DNA from: Lachnoclostridium sp. Marseille-P6806
Lineage (GTDB): Bacteria > Bacillota > Clostridia > Lachnospirales > Lachnospiraceae
Assembly (NCBI RefSeq): GCF_900625025.1
Contig: NZ_LR130576.1
Location: 124,001-188,000 of the forward strand
Direction of reading: 5' to 3'
DNA length: 64,000 bases
This document shows, piece after piece, positions 44,757 to 53,619 of the stretch (position 1 is the first letter of the stretch; each line of letters starts with the position of its first letter). The notes under the pieces are model-generated. The model did not search any database. It saw only the letters and a program-made list of their open reading frames with translations, and was not told where the DNA came from. Position numbers and translations under genes: made by a program.

Positions 44757-47261
44757 CTATTCTCTGCGGTTCCGTTCCCCATCCTCTCTCCGGCCCCGTC
44801 TCCGCAGGCACGGAAGAATCAGAAAAAGCGCCGAGAGAAACGAGACCGCGCAGGCCGGGTACAGCCCCGCCGGCAGATAGCGGAATTCTATGCGGTGCTC
44901 TCCCTCCGGCACGGGGACCGCGATCATGCCGTAAGCCACGCGCTCAATCTCCGTCCTTTTTCCGTCGACAAACGCCGTGAAGCCCCTGTCATAGGGAACC
45001 GAAAAAACGACCAGATTCGGCTGCGGAAGCATGGCGGTCTCCGCCGCAAAGCCCGACGGTGAAAACGTGACCGAGCGGCAGGCGCTCTCCGCCCGTTTCA
45101 TACATTCCGAAAAAAAGTCTTCCAGACTGATATCCGCAGGAATATCCGCGGCGCTCTCCTCGGAAAGCAGACCGCCGAAGCGTTCGATCTGCTCCCTCGT
45201 GAGAATGAGGTCGCGGACGAGGAGACGGTCAGCCCTCTCATCCTTTTTCATCGCATCGTAGCTCTCCTCGCTGATACAGCGCTCGAACGTAAAGCCCATC
45301 GGAATCACGTAACGGTTCCGGTAGATATTGTGGCCTCCCGTCCCCTCGTCCCTGCCCGACGCGATCCGGACAAAGCCCGGCAGGCCGCCGCTTGCCGTAT
45401 AGCCGTCCTCCGAGCCGACGATCCCGTTCTCGATGTAATAGCCGAGCGACAGGAGCGCACGGATCCCGATGCGGTCAAAGGGATACGACGACTCCACCGT
45501 CCTTACCATCCCGATTCCCTCAAAGATGCGGAAAATCGACGGGTGCACCGTGCTCGCAAAGCAGTGGATCGTCGGATAACCCCACACCATCTCATAATTG
45601 GTATCTGCACCGCCGGTCTCCACCCGGACATAGCCCGCCGTCTCCGGCAGCTCCGGTCTCGTTTCCAGAAGCTGCTGTCTCCATTTCACCCCTCCGCTTC
45701 TTGCGATCAGCCGGTTTCCGTTGCCGAGCACCGCCGCCGTACAGAGCACGCAGCCCGCCATGACAAGGTTCAGCTCCATTCTTGTGATCTGCCGCGGAGG
45801 GCTTTCCTGTGATCCGCGGCCCGTCTTTCTTCCGGAAAACACAAGCCATGCCGGAATAAAGAGCGAGAGAACGGACACAAGGAGCTGCACGAGGAAGAGT
45901 TCCTCATTCTTCACCGCAAAAAAACTGCTCCACCGGCTCTCCTCCGGGACCGGGAGCCATGCACAGAACGCAATGAGAAGAAGACCTCCCGCCGAGACGG
46001 CAAGCCCTTTCCGCAGCGCCCCCGTATCATTCTCCTCCAGCGCTTTCGCGGTCATCCCCGCCATGAGGAGAACCGGAAGATAAAACCATCTCGCATAATA
46101 TTCCTGATTCAGCGCCGAAAAAAGCGCATTCCCCGCCGGGATAAGTGCCATGAGAAGAAGCAGGCAAAGGAGACGCCTCCTCCAGTCTCTTCCCCTCCCC
46201 CGCGTCATGCAGAATGCCGCCGCTCCCGTGACCGAGAAGCCGGGAAGATAGGCGGAGAGAGAGGCGTTCCGGACCGTATCGTTTCCAAAAAGGGTGCTCT
46301 TCGCAATGAGATCCGGGACGAGGAAAAAGCTCTTCAGAATGGCGGCGGGCGTCGTCGGCTCCGGATAGACAAGGAGATCCCTGCCGCCAAGAAGCTCGCT
46401 GATCCGCGTGTTCCCGAGCAGCCCGTCCGCGGCCTGCACGAGGTACCCTGCGGCCAGCCACAGTCCGAGAAGAAAAGACAGCACAATGCGGCCAAGCTCC
46501 CCGCCGATGCAGCGAAGCGCTCCTCTCACGCCCAGCTCCCGCCGCCTCTCATAAAAGCGCGCATGGCGAACAAAATAATAGAGCGCCAGAAAAACCGCCT
46601 CTCCCGTAAAAAAGTAATAATTGAGAACCGCCATGAACGCCGTCATCAGAGAAAAGCCTCTGAGGATCTTCCTCTCACGGAGACCCTCGCAGAAGCGGTC
46701 AAAGCTCAGCAGATACAGCGGAAAAAACGCCGTCACGTCATGAAAGTGCTGAAAAACGATATTGCAGGCCTGAAAGCCCGAGAAAGCATAGAGCATCGCG
46801 CCAAGGAGCGCCGCCCGGTGCGTGCGCGTCTGCGTCCGCAGCCACGCGTAGGCAAGGGTCTGCGCCGTGCCGCAGCGCAGCGCCATGAGAAAGGGCAGCA
46901 GAAAGGGCACCGCCTCCTCCGGAAACGGAATCGTCATCCAGAAGAACGGACTTCCCCAGAGGTAAAACGCAAAGGAGCCGCCCATGCTGCCTCCCAGATC
47001 CACCTGCGGATTCCAGAAGAGAAAGCCCCTGCGCACCGCCCGGTGTGCCATGATATAAAAGGGAACCTGCTGAACATTGTAGTCGCCGTAATAGAAAAAG
47101 ATCCCCCTATGCCATATCATGAACGGGACGGCGCAGACCATATACATGGCGGCGCCCAGAATGAAAATGCGCAGATACCGATTCCGGAGCAGTCCGCGGA
47201 TGCACTCCCGCAGAGCCCCCGGACGGAGGATATGATGCTTGTCGTGTGATTCCATCTTCAT
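44757..47261 (-). CDS. YfhO family membrane protein
   Basis: 834 aa with about 12-14 membrane segments and a C-terminal extracellular region. Family signs are FYYGDYNVQQVPFYI, FLFWNPQVDLGGSMGGSFAFYLWGSPF near the N-terminus and a final anchor followed by RRR. YfhO-type proteins are GT-C-like and take part in glycosylation of teichoic acids or other surface polymers. It is transcribed away from yerC. Confidence 0.88.
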   Translation of the reverse strand: MKMESHDKHHILRPGALRECIRGLLRNRYLRIFILGAAMYMVCAVPFMIWHRGIFFYYGDYNVQQVPFYIMAHRAVRRGFLFWNPQVDLGGSMGGSFAFYLWGSPFFWMTIPFPEEAVPFLLPFLMALRCGTAQTLAYAWLRTQTRTHRAALLGAMLYAFSGFQACNIVFQHFHDVTAFFPLYLLSFDRFCEGLRERKILRGFSLMTAFMAVLNYYFFTGEAVFLALYYFVRHARFYERRRELGVRGALRCIGGELGRIVLSFLLGLWLAAGYLVQAADGLLGNTRISELLGGRDLLVYPEPTTPAAILKSFFLVPDLIAKSTLFGNDTVRNASLSAYLPGFSVTGAAAFCMTRGRGRDWRRRLLCLLLLMALIPAGNALFSALNQEYYARWFYLPVLLMAGMTAKALEENDTGALRKGLAVSAGGLLLIAFCAWLPVPEESRWSSFFAVKNEELFLVQLLVSVLSLFIPAWLVFSGRKTGRGSQESPPRQITRMELNLVMAGCVLCTAAVLGNGNRLIARSGGVKWRQQLLETRPELPETAGYVRVETGGADTNYEMVWGYPTIHCFASTVHPSIFRIFEGIGMVRTVESSYPFDRIGIRALLSLGYYIENGIVGSEDGYTASGGLPGFVRIASGRDEGTGGHNIYRNRYVIPMGFTFERCISEESYDAMKKDERADRLLVRDLILTREQIERFGGLLSEESAADIPADISLEDFFSECMKRAESACRSVTFSPSGFAAETAMLPQPNLVVFSVPYDRGFTAFVDGKRTEIERVAYGMIAVPVPEGEHRIEFRYLPAGLYPACAVSFLSALFLILPCLRRRGRREDGERNRRE

Positions 47262-47307
47262 TTTACCTGTGAATCTTATTCCCGTCTTTTTACTCTTTAA
47301 CTCCGCC

Positions 47308-47336
47308 TTTACTTTAGCGCGGTGAAATGTTAAAAT
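47308..47336 (+). promoter_or_regulatory. yerC promoter
   Basis: TTTACT (47308-47313), 17-base spacer, TAAAAT (47331-47336), 39 bases ahead of the start codon. It lies in the 114-base divergent gap between yfhO and yerC. Confidence 0.55.
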
Positions 47337-47375
47337 ACAGTCATCATTTTACAGGGACAGGAAAGAAAAATAAAC

Positions 47376-47663
47376 ATGAATAAAAAAATACAGACCGAAT
47401 CCGTAAATCAGTTATTCGACGCCGTCCTGAGCCTGAAGAACCGCGAGGAATGCTACCGCTTCTTTGAGGATCTGTGCACGGTAAAGGAACTTCTCTCCCT
47501 CTCCCAGCGTCTCGAGGTGGCCTCCATGCTCCGCGAAAACCGCACCTATCTGGAGATCGGCGAGAAAACCGGCGCCTCCACGGCGACGATCAGCCGCGTT
47601 AACCGCTCTCTCAGCTACGGCGAGGACGGCTACGATCTCGTGTTCCGCCGGATCGGGCAGTAA
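47376..47663 (+). CDS. YerC/TrpR-related DNA-binding protein
   Basis: 95 aa, the normal length for YerC/YecD. A TrpR-like fold with LFDAVLSLKNREECYRFFEDLCTVKELLSLSQRLEVA and the helix-turn-helix YLEIGEKTGASTATISRVNRSL. Its targets are unknown in most species. It is a single-gene unit with its own promoter and terminator. Confidence 0.92.
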   Translation: MNKKIQTESVNQLFDAVLSLKNREECYRFFEDLCTVKELLSLSQRLEVASMLRENRTYLEIGEKTGASTATISRVNRSLSYGEDGYDLVFRRIGQ

Positions 47664-47933
47664 AAGCGTGTTATAAACAATACTATGCCATTCAGCCCAT
47701 TCCGGGCGGCCGCGAATGCCGGCCAGGCGCCCCGGAATGGACTCAAAAAAAAGAACCGATGCCTCGCATCGGTTCTTTTTGTTACTAATCTCTCAAAAGC
47801 ATACTGCTTATCTTAAAAACATAAAGGGTACTTGCCTGTCCCGTAAGAAACCACTGCAAAATCCGCTATCTATTTAAGAAAGGCACTCTGTTCTGATCTA
47901 TTAGCCTCTTGTCTTCCGAAAGATTTCTGATCA
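47664..47933. other. 270-bp convergent gap between yerC and csp
   Basis: No gene. It holds a long GC-rich hairpin (47697-47706 with 47731-47740, plus an inner GGCC pair), then the bidirectional terminator at 47745-47781. The rest (47782-47933) has no feature I can name; no strong terminator of its own is seen for csp. Confidence 0.6.
47745..47781. terminator. Bidirectional terminator between yerC and csp
   Basis: AAGAACCGATGC (47751-47762), a 3-base loop and GCATCGGTTCTT (47766-47777), flanked by A-run and T-run. It ends yerC on the plus strand and can stop csp read-through on the other. Confidence 0.92.
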
Positions 47934-48134
47934 TCAGATCTTAGAAACGTTGACCGCCTGAGGCCCCTTAGCGCCCTCGATCACGTCGTACTCAACAGCC
48001 TGGCCCTCATCGAGAGACTTGAAGCCTTCCATGTTCAGACCGCTGTAATGTACGAACACGTCCTTGCCCTCGCTGTCAGAGATGAAGCCATAACCTTTCT
48101 GGTTGTTGAACCACTTAACGGTACCCTTGTTCAT
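47934..48134 (-). CDS. csp: Cold-shock protein
   Basis: 66 aa single OB-fold RNA chaperone. RNP1 is in [10 protein letters not shown] and RNP2 in DVFVHYS, both intact. GGAGGTAAC precedes the ATG with ideal spacing. A leader of about 70 bases lies between the predicted promoter and the start, which suits the temperature-controlled mRNAs of this family. Confidence 0.95.
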   Translation of the reverse strand: MNKGTVKWFNNQKGYGFISDSEGKDVFVHYSGLNMEGFKSLDEGQAVEYDVIEGAKGPQAVNVSKI

Positions 48135-48211
48135 TGTGTTACCTCCAAAAAATAAGAAAAAATAATGTTCTGCCGTACCTCATCTGCATTTCTGTACAGC
48201 AATTTGAAAAT

Positions 48212-48240
48212 AGCATATAAAATCTGAAAAGTAAAGTAAA
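48212..48240 (-). promoter_or_regulatory. csp promoter
   Basis: Minus strand TTTACT (48235-48240), 17-base spacer, TATGCT (48212-48217), in an AT-rich patch unlike its GC-rich surroundings. Confidence 0.5.
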
Positions 48241-48316
48241 ATTTTCATACAAAAAACACAAAATTTACGGACGGAAAACCGCGGAAAGCAGCGGCGGCAG
48301 CCATGCGTGCGGCGTC

Positions 48317-49147
48317 TCACAGCGCAGCCGTGCAGGCTGCCGCGAGCTCCTCCAGCGACAGGCTCCCGCCAAAGAGAGAGAGAGCACTCCCTACGGTCAC
48401 ATCCAGCCCCTCTCCGCCGCGGCGGCGGATCTCCGCGATATCTTCCGCCGAGCGGATGCCGCCCGCATAGGTCACGGGAAAGGCGGGCTTCCCGGAGCGC
48501 TCCCGCTCCCGCTGCCAGCCCCCCAAAAGCTCCGTCACGGCAAGCTCCGCACCGGCCCTCTTTCCCTCCGCATCCACCGCGTGGATCAGAAACTCGCCGC
48601 ACTCGGCGGAGAGCTGATCCAGAAGCTCCGGTCCGACGACAAGCTCTGTCGGTCTCTGCCAGCGCTCTGTCATCACAAGATAGCTTCCGTCCTGCTGCCT
48701 GCGGCAGCTCAGGTCGAGCACCAGCCTCTCCCGCCCCGCCGCGCGCTGCATCTCCCCAAGGCGCCGCTCATCGAGCCGGCCGCCGCGGAACACATAGGAG
48801 GTCACAATGACATGGGACGCTCCCGCGGCAAGAAAGTCCTCCGCCGTCTCCGCCGTAATGCCGCCCCCCGCCTGCATTCCCCCGGGGTAGGCCGCCAGCG
48901 CGGCAAACGCCTCTCTCCGGTCCGCCTCGTAGCGCTCCGGGCTCTTTTCGGCTGCATCAAGAAGAATGACATGCCCTCCCGAGAGCTTCTTCTCCCGGTA
49001 GAGCGCCGCGTAATATGAAGCCCCGTGCGCGGAAACATAATTCTCCTGCACCGCCCCGGGACGCCCGGCCTCCCCGTCACAGAGAGTCCCGCCGACGATC
49101 TGCTTTACCTTTCCTCCATGAAGATCAATACAGGGACGAATCCGCAT
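48317..49147 (-). CDS. hisA: ProFAR isomerase (HisA) of the eukaryotic-like type
   Basis: 276 aa TIM barrel for the fourth step of histidine synthesis. It starts MRIRPCIDLHGGKVKQIVGGTL, with the first catalytic Asp in CIDLHGG; the second half has HAVDAEGKRAGAE and VTYAGGIRSAEDIAEI. The insert pattern, length and VKQIVGGT segment resemble yeast His6 rather than the usual 240-aa bacterial HisA. No other his gene is near. GAGAGAG precedes the ATG. Confidence 0.85.
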   Translation of the reverse strand: MRIRPCIDLHGGKVKQIVGGTLCDGEAGRPGAVQENYVSAHGASYYAALYREKKLSGGHVILLDAAEKSPERYEADRREAFAALAAYPGGMQAGGGITAETAEDFLAAGASHVIVTSYVFRGGRLDERRLGEMQRAAGRERLVLDLSCRRQQDGSYLVMTERWQRPTELVVGPELLDQLSAECGEFLIHAVDAEGKRAGAELAVTELLGGWQRERERSGKPAFPVTYAGGIRSAEDIAEIRRRGGEGLDVTVGSALSLFGGSLSLEELAAACTAAL

Positions 49148-49222
49148 TTCTCTCTCCCGCTTCCGCCCGGACGCCGTTCTGACCGGACATCATTCTGCCG
49201 AGGCGCCGCTCCCGTTCAGGCG

Positions 49223-51187
49223 TCACTCCTGCTCAATGATCACGCCGTCCCGGTAGCATTGCAGAAGCTGCTCGAGCTGTGCAATCTGTATCTGCAGCTC
49301 CTTTCCGGTGTCCGTCTCCTCTACAAGGCGCCGCTTTGTATAGGTCTCGATGAACTGAGAATCCGACAGAATATCCTTTTCGCTGCGGATCGCCTCCTCT
49401 GTGGACTCAAAAAACTCGTGCTGCACGAGGCGCATCCCGTGAGAATTGGCCACCAGCGTATAGCCGGCAATGCCCGTTTTGGTGTGATAGGCCTTGGAAA
49501 AACCGCCGTCGATCACAAGGAGCTTGCCGCCGCATTTGACCGGCGACTCGCCCTTTTTCTGCTCCACCGGCACATGGCCGTTCACGATGTGCGCGTGCTC
49601 TCTGCCTCCCAGACCGAATTCCGCAAGTATCCCGTCCACAATGCGCTCCTCGTTGCAGAGACGGTAGTAGGCGTTCTTCTGCTCCCTGTGGGTCGCCTTG
49701 TCCTCCACGAAATACCGTTCGAAGGTCGTCATTCGGTTCTTTCCGAATACCGGAGAGCAGGGGCCGCACCAGATGTACCAGATAAGATCAAGTCCCCTGC
49801 GCCGTAGCGCCTCATCGTGATTCTCGAAATAGGCCTTGCGGGCATAATACTCAAGCGCGTCATAGAGCGCCCGCCCGCGGTAGGCGGTCCCGTCGATGAC
49901 AAAGGACTGGAAGCTCCCGTCCTCGTCCATCGGCACGCAGCCGTGATACAGAAGATTGGAATTGCAGGTTTTATAGAGACTCCCGTTCGTATAGAGGAAG
50001 CGCACATGCCTCTGCAGCTTGTCGCTCCTCCGGAACGCCGTCACAAGCCGCTTCATGCACAGCGCCTCCGCAGCGGTGTAGGCGTAGGGATCCGCCGCAT
50101 CCAGCGTCGGGAGCTCCGCATCCCGCAGCGCATGCCAGACGCCGTCGATGCAGACCCGCTTCCCCTCCGCGTCGATTTTGTCAAGCAGCAGCCGGTCGTC
50201 CATCCCGTATTCCGGATGCCGGCGCAGAATCTTTCCCTCCGCCTTGAACTGGAGAATCGTGACCGCCTTGTGCATGCGCATATCGAGCGCGAGATCCCTG
50301 ACGTCATAATCCTCATCGTAGCGGATGGCAAAGGCGCTGTTGTTCACCTCGTCCGGGTACAGCTCCATGGCGAGCTTCGCCAGAGGGATCAGATTGATAC
50401 CGTAGCCCTCCTCGATCGTCCCGAGGTGCCCGTAGCGGGCCGCCATGCGGATCACGTTGCAGATGCAGGCCTCGGAGCCGGCTGCAGCCCCCATCCACAC
50501 AATGTCATGGTTGCCCCACTGGATGTCCACCGAGTGATAGCGGCAGATCGCGTCCATGATGATATGGGGCCCCGGACCGCGGTCATAGATATCTCCCACA
50601 ATATGAAGATGATCGATGACAAGCCTCTGCACCAGCTCGCAGAGAGCCACGATAAATTCCTGCGCCCGGTCGAGGCGTATGATCGTATAGACAATTTCGT
50701 GATAATAGGCCTCTTTGTCCGAGATCTCCGCTTTCTCCGTGATCAGCTCCTCGATCACATAGGCAAATTCTCTGGGCAGAGCCTTGCGGACCTTGGAGCG
50801 CGTGTACTTGCCGGCAACCCGCCTGACAATCGCGACGAGGCGGAACAGCGTGACCTTGTACCAGTCGCCCGGATCCTCCTCGTCCGCAAGCACCAGTTCC
50901 ATCTTTTCCCGCGGGTAATAGATGAGCGTTGCAAGGCCCCTCTTCTCCCGGTCGCTCAGCGTATTGCCGAACTCCTCGTCGATCTTGGTGCGTATCGTTC
51001 CGGAACCGTTTTTCAGCACATGGAGAAACTGCTCGTTCTCCCCGTGCACATCCGTCAGGAAATGCTCTGTCCCTTTCGGCAGATTGAGGATCGCCTCCAG
51101 ATTGATGATCTCCGTCGAAGCAGCGCCGATTGTCGGGAACTGGCGCGATAGCGCGCGGAGAAAATCGAGCTGTGTATCTGTCATCAT
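49223..51187 (-). CDS. fbp: Fructose-1,6-bisphosphatase, class III
   Basis: 654 aa metallophosphatase-type enzyme typical of Firmicutes, removing phosphate from fructose 1,6-bisphosphate in gluconeogenesis. Metal-site motifs are in order: FLTDVHGENEQ, HIVGDIYDRGPGPH, WGNHDIVWMG and later NGHVPVEQKKGESP. It starts with tandem ATG codons. Transcribed alone; dapB follows after 35 bases. Confidence 0.94.
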   Translation of the reverse strand: MMTDTQLDFLRALSRQFPTIGAASTEIINLEAILNLPKGTEHFLTDVHGENEQFLHVLKNGSGTIRTKIDEEFGNTLSDREKRGLATLIYYPREKMELVLADEEDPGDWYKVTLFRLVAIVRRVAGKYTRSKVRKALPREFAYVIEELITEKAEISDKEAYYHEIVYTIIRLDRAQEFIVALCELVQRLVIDHLHIVGDIYDRGPGPHIIMDAICRYHSVDIQWGNHDIVWMGAAAGSEACICNVIRMAARYGHLGTIEEGYGINLIPLAKLAMELYPDEVNNSAFAIRYDEDYDVRDLALDMRMHKAVTILQFKAEGKILRRHPEYGMDDRLLLDKIDAEGKRVCIDGVWHALRDAELPTLDAADPYAYTAAEALCMKRLVTAFRRSDKLQRHVRFLYTNGSLYKTCNSNLLYHGCVPMDEDGSFQSFVIDGTAYRGRALYDALEYYARKAYFENHDEALRRRGLDLIWYIWCGPCSPVFGKNRMTTFERYFVEDKATHREQKNAYYRLCNEERIVDGILAEFGLGGREHAHIVNGHVPVEQKKGESPVKCGGKLLVIDGGFSKAYHTKTGIAGYTLVANSHGMRLVQHEFFESTEEAIRSEKDILSDSQFIETYTKRRLVEETDTGKELQIQIAQLEQLLQCYRDGVIIEQE

Positions 51188-51226
51188 CGTGTCACTGCCT
51201 TTCTGAAAAGAACAGACCCGGGGGTC

Positions 51227-51982
51227 TCACCCGATCACATCCTGCATATCATACTGTCCCGCCGGCTTCCCCGCAAGGAATTTCGCCGCCGCAACGGCTC
51301 CCTTGCCGAAAATCGCGCGGCTGTACGCGCGGTGCGAGAACGTGATCGTCTCGTCCGTCCCCGCAAAAATGACGTCGTGATCTCCCACAATCGTGCCGCC
51401 GCGAACCGCCGAAACGCCGATCTCCTTTTTCGGCCGCTTTTCCCGCCGCGACGTGCGGTCCGTGACGATTTCGTAATCTCCTCCGACCGCCTCATTGCAG
51501 AGCTCCGCGAGAGACACCGCCGTGCCGCTGGGCGCATCCAGCTTCTGGCTGTGGTGCTTCTCCACAATTTCAATATCGAAGCCCTCTGCCGCAAGAGCCG
51601 GCGCCGCTTCCCGGAGAAGCCGGAAAAGCATGTTGATGCCAAGCGACATATTCGCGGATCGGAGCACCGCCGTCCGCTCCGTCGCCTCGCTCAGCTTCGC
51701 CAGTCCCTCCCCGGAGAGCCCCGTCGTGCACAGAACGACCGGGAGCTTTCGCTCCGCGCAGTATGCAAGGAGTCCCGGAACCGCCGCCGCACTCGAAAAG
51801 TCGATCACGACATCCGCCGGTTCATTCACCTCCGCCAGCTCACGGTACAGCGGAAAACCGCCGTACGCATCCCCGAACGCATCGACGCCCGCCGCGATCT
51901 CCGTATCCGGATCCGCCGCCGCAAGCTCCGCAATCACCCGTCCCATCCGCCCGCAGGCGCCGTGAAGCAATATTTTTATCAT
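51227..51982 (-). CDS. dapB: 4-hydroxy-tetrahydrodipicolinate reductase
   Basis: 251 aa. It reduces the DapA product with NAD(P)H on the way to diaminopimelate and lysine. N-terminal MIKILLHGACGRMGRVIAE (dinucleotide site) and the catalytic segment EKHHSQKLDAPSGTA are intact. ATG 51982 has GGAGGAA upstream; a longer frame into the leader is not used. A terminator separates it from dapA, and a structured leader precedes it. Confidence 0.95.
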   Translation of the reverse strand: MIKILLHGACGRMGRVIAELAAADPDTEIAAGVDAFGDAYGGFPLYRELAEVNEPADVVIDFSSAAAVPGLLAYCAERKLPVVLCTTGLSGEGLAKLSEATERTAVLRSANMSLGINMLFRLLREAAPALAAEGFDIEIVEKHHSQKLDAPSGTAVSLAELCNEAVGGDYEIVTDRTSRREKRPKKEIGVSAVRGGTIVGDHDVIFAGTDETITFSHRAYSRAIFGKGAVAAAKFLAGKPAGQYDMQDVIG

Positions 51983-52042
51983 AAAATTCCTCCATGCCGA
52001 AGCGTCTTTTGCGAGGCAATTTGGGCTTTGACACAAATTGCC
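51983..52042 (-). promoter_or_regulatory. Structured 5' leader of dapB
   Basis: Minus strand: a perfect 9-bp stem (52034-52042 with 52015-52023) and a 10-nt loop (52024-52033, read TGTCAAAGCC); GCCTCGC overlapping the stem's 3' side (52011-52017); then GCTTCGGC (51996-52003), complementary to the loop at 7 of 8 positions counting one wobble, right before GGAGG. It is the third copy of the leader seen at guaB and the channel-EAL gene. Confidence 0.7.
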
Positions 52043-52045
52043 CTG

Positions 52046-52095
52046 AAAAAAACAGCCACCCGCTCACCAGCGGAAATTCCAGCCGGCGCGGGTGG
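52046..52095 (-). terminator. Terminator between dapA and dapB
   Basis: CCACCCGC (52056-52063) pairs with GCGGGTGG (52088-52095), with a further inner stem, followed on the minus strand by seven T residues (52046-52052). It sits just ahead of the dapB leader, so it may be a plain terminator or an attenuator coupled to that leader. Confidence 0.8.
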
Positions 52096-52110
52096 TCCTG
52101 TTCACCGTTC

Positions 52111-53004
52111 TCAGCCACGGAGCAGCCCGAGCCTCTGCATCGCCCTGCGCAGACACTCCGTATGCTCCGGCGTCAGATCCGTAAGCGGAAGACGGAGCGC
52201 GCCGGCGTTGTAGCCTAGCAGATCCACCGCTTTCTTCACCGGGATCGGGTTGACCTCGCAGAACAGCACCTCGAAAAGCTCCTCCATATCTCTCTGAAGC
52301 TTCGCCGCACCGGCGACGTCCCCCTCAAAGAAGCGGAAGCACATATCGTGCATCTTCTGCGGCGCCACATTGGCCACAACGGAGATCACGCCCAGCCCTC
52401 CCATGGACAGGAGAGGCACGACCTGATCGTCGTTCCCCGAATACAGCTCGATATTGCCGTCCGTCAGGCTCATCAGCTTCACGATCTGGCTGATGTTGCC
52501 GGACGCCTCCTTGATGCCCACGATATTGCTGACATCCCTCACCAGATGGGCCGCCGTCTCGGGCTGAATGTTATTGCCTGTGCGGCTCGGCACATTGTAC
52601 ATGATATTCGGGATCCCGGTCGCCTCGGCGATCATGCGGAAATGACGGTACACGCCCTCCTGCGTTCCCTTGTTGTAGTAGGGAGCCACCAGAAGCAGCG
52701 CATCCGCGCCATCCTCCTCCGCCTGCCGGGACAGAGCCACCGCAGTTCTTGTGCAGTTGGAGCCGGTACCCGCAATGACCGGAACTCTATGGCTGACATG
52801 ACGGATGCAGAAGCGGACGACCTCCTCATGCTCCTGCTCGGTCATCGTCGCCGCCTCCCCTGTGGAGCCGCACACAACAATCGCATCCGTTCCATGATCG
52901 ATCTGGAAGTCAATAAGATCCGCAAACGCCTCATAGTTGACCGCCTCATCCTCACGGCGATAGGGTGTCACAATCGCAACCGCCGAACCCTTAAATACTG
53001 ACAT
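52111..53004 (-). CDS. dapA: 4-hydroxy-tetrahydrodipicolinate synthase
   Basis: 297 aa TIM barrel condensing pyruvate and aspartate semialdehyde. The Schiff-base lysine is K165 in GIKEASGN, with Y136 in IMYNVPSRTG and the VCGSTGEAATM loop. ATG 53004 has GGAGG 5 bases ahead. Its start overlaps the cobO-like gene by 14 bases. Confidence 0.95.
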   Translation of the reverse strand: MSVFKGSAVAIVTPYRREDEAVNYEAFADLIDFQIDHGTDAIVVCGSTGEAATMTEQEHEEVVRFCIRHVSHRVPVIAGTGSNCTRTAVALSRQAEEDGADALLLVAPYYNKGTQEGVYRHFRMIAEATGIPNIMYNVPSRTGNNIQPETAAHLVRDVSNIVGIKEASGNISQIVKLMSLTDGNIELYSGNDDQVVPLLSMGGLGVISVVANVAPQKMHDMCFRFFEGDVAGAAKLQRDMEELFEVLFCEVNPIPVKKAVDLLGYNAGALRLPLTDLTPEHTECLRRAMQRLGLLRG

Positions 53005-53515
53005 ATCTGCCTCCATACTGAGCCTCACCCGCGCCGCGCTCCGTGACGACTCTCGTCACCTCATCCGCAAGCCGGAAGATCTCTTCATTTCTCGTGATGC
53101 CGGTCATGACGATATCGGTTCCGCCGCGCTTCTCCACAAGCTCGCCGAGCTCCTGCACCGTTGCGATCTCATTGTCCACAACCGCCAGAATCTCGTCGAG
53201 CACCAGAAGATCACACTCCGCTGTGTTCAGAATCTTCCGCGCAAAGCATATGCCGTTCCGGATCGCCGCCGCATCCTCCTGCTTCTCCTGATCCGAGCGC
53301 TGATCGAAAGGAAGCCTTGATTTCTCAAATCGGAAAATCCTGAGCTCCGGCTCAAGCCGCTCCAGAAACGGGGACTGATCCAGCCCCTCTCCCTTGAGAA
53401 ACTGAATCACCATGACGTTCTCCCCGCGGACCGCCCTCTGCAGGGCGATGCCCAGCGCCGCAGGCGTCTTGCCGTGTCCGCTGCCCGTATAGATACTGAC
53501 CCTGCCTGTCGCCAT
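52991..53515 (-). CDS. cobO: Corrinoid adenosyltransferase, CobO/BtuR type
   Basis: 174 aa. P-loop in IYTGSGHGKTPAALGIAL; the segments VMVIQFLKG, DLLVLDEI and DIVMTGITRNEE match CobO-type enzymes that transfer adenosyl from ATP to cobalt corrinoids. The Pro after the P-loop Thr replaces the more usual Thr. ATG 53515 is used because GGAGG lies 6 bases ahead. No other cobalamin gene is nearby. Confidence 0.85.
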   Translation of the reverse strand: MATGRVSIYTGSGHGKTPAALGIALQRAVRGENVMVIQFLKGEGLDQSPFLERLEPELRIFRFEKSRLPFDQRSDQEKQEDAAAIRNGICFARKILNTAECDLLVLDEILAVVDNEIATVQELGELVEKRGGTDIVMTGITRNEEIFRLADEVTRVVTERGAGEAQYGGRYVSI

Positions 53516-53535
53516 TTTCATCCTCCGCGCCGTGT

Positions 53536-53581
53536 CCGAGTCAACGGTATCCTGAAAACCGAGTCAACGATATCCTGAAAA
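53536..53581. repeat. Two tandem 23-bp repeats between cobO and argS
   Basis: Units 53536-53558 and 53559-53581 (CCGAGTCAACG, A or G, then TATCCTGAAAA) differ at one position. A third partial copy of the TCAGGA end, inverted at 53598-53606, gives a 9-bp stem with the second unit. The array lies in the cobO 5' region, just before its ribosome site. Confidence 0.7.
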
Positions 53582-53619
53582 AAATCTATCACACTTTGTT
53601 TTCAGGAACAAGTATGAGG

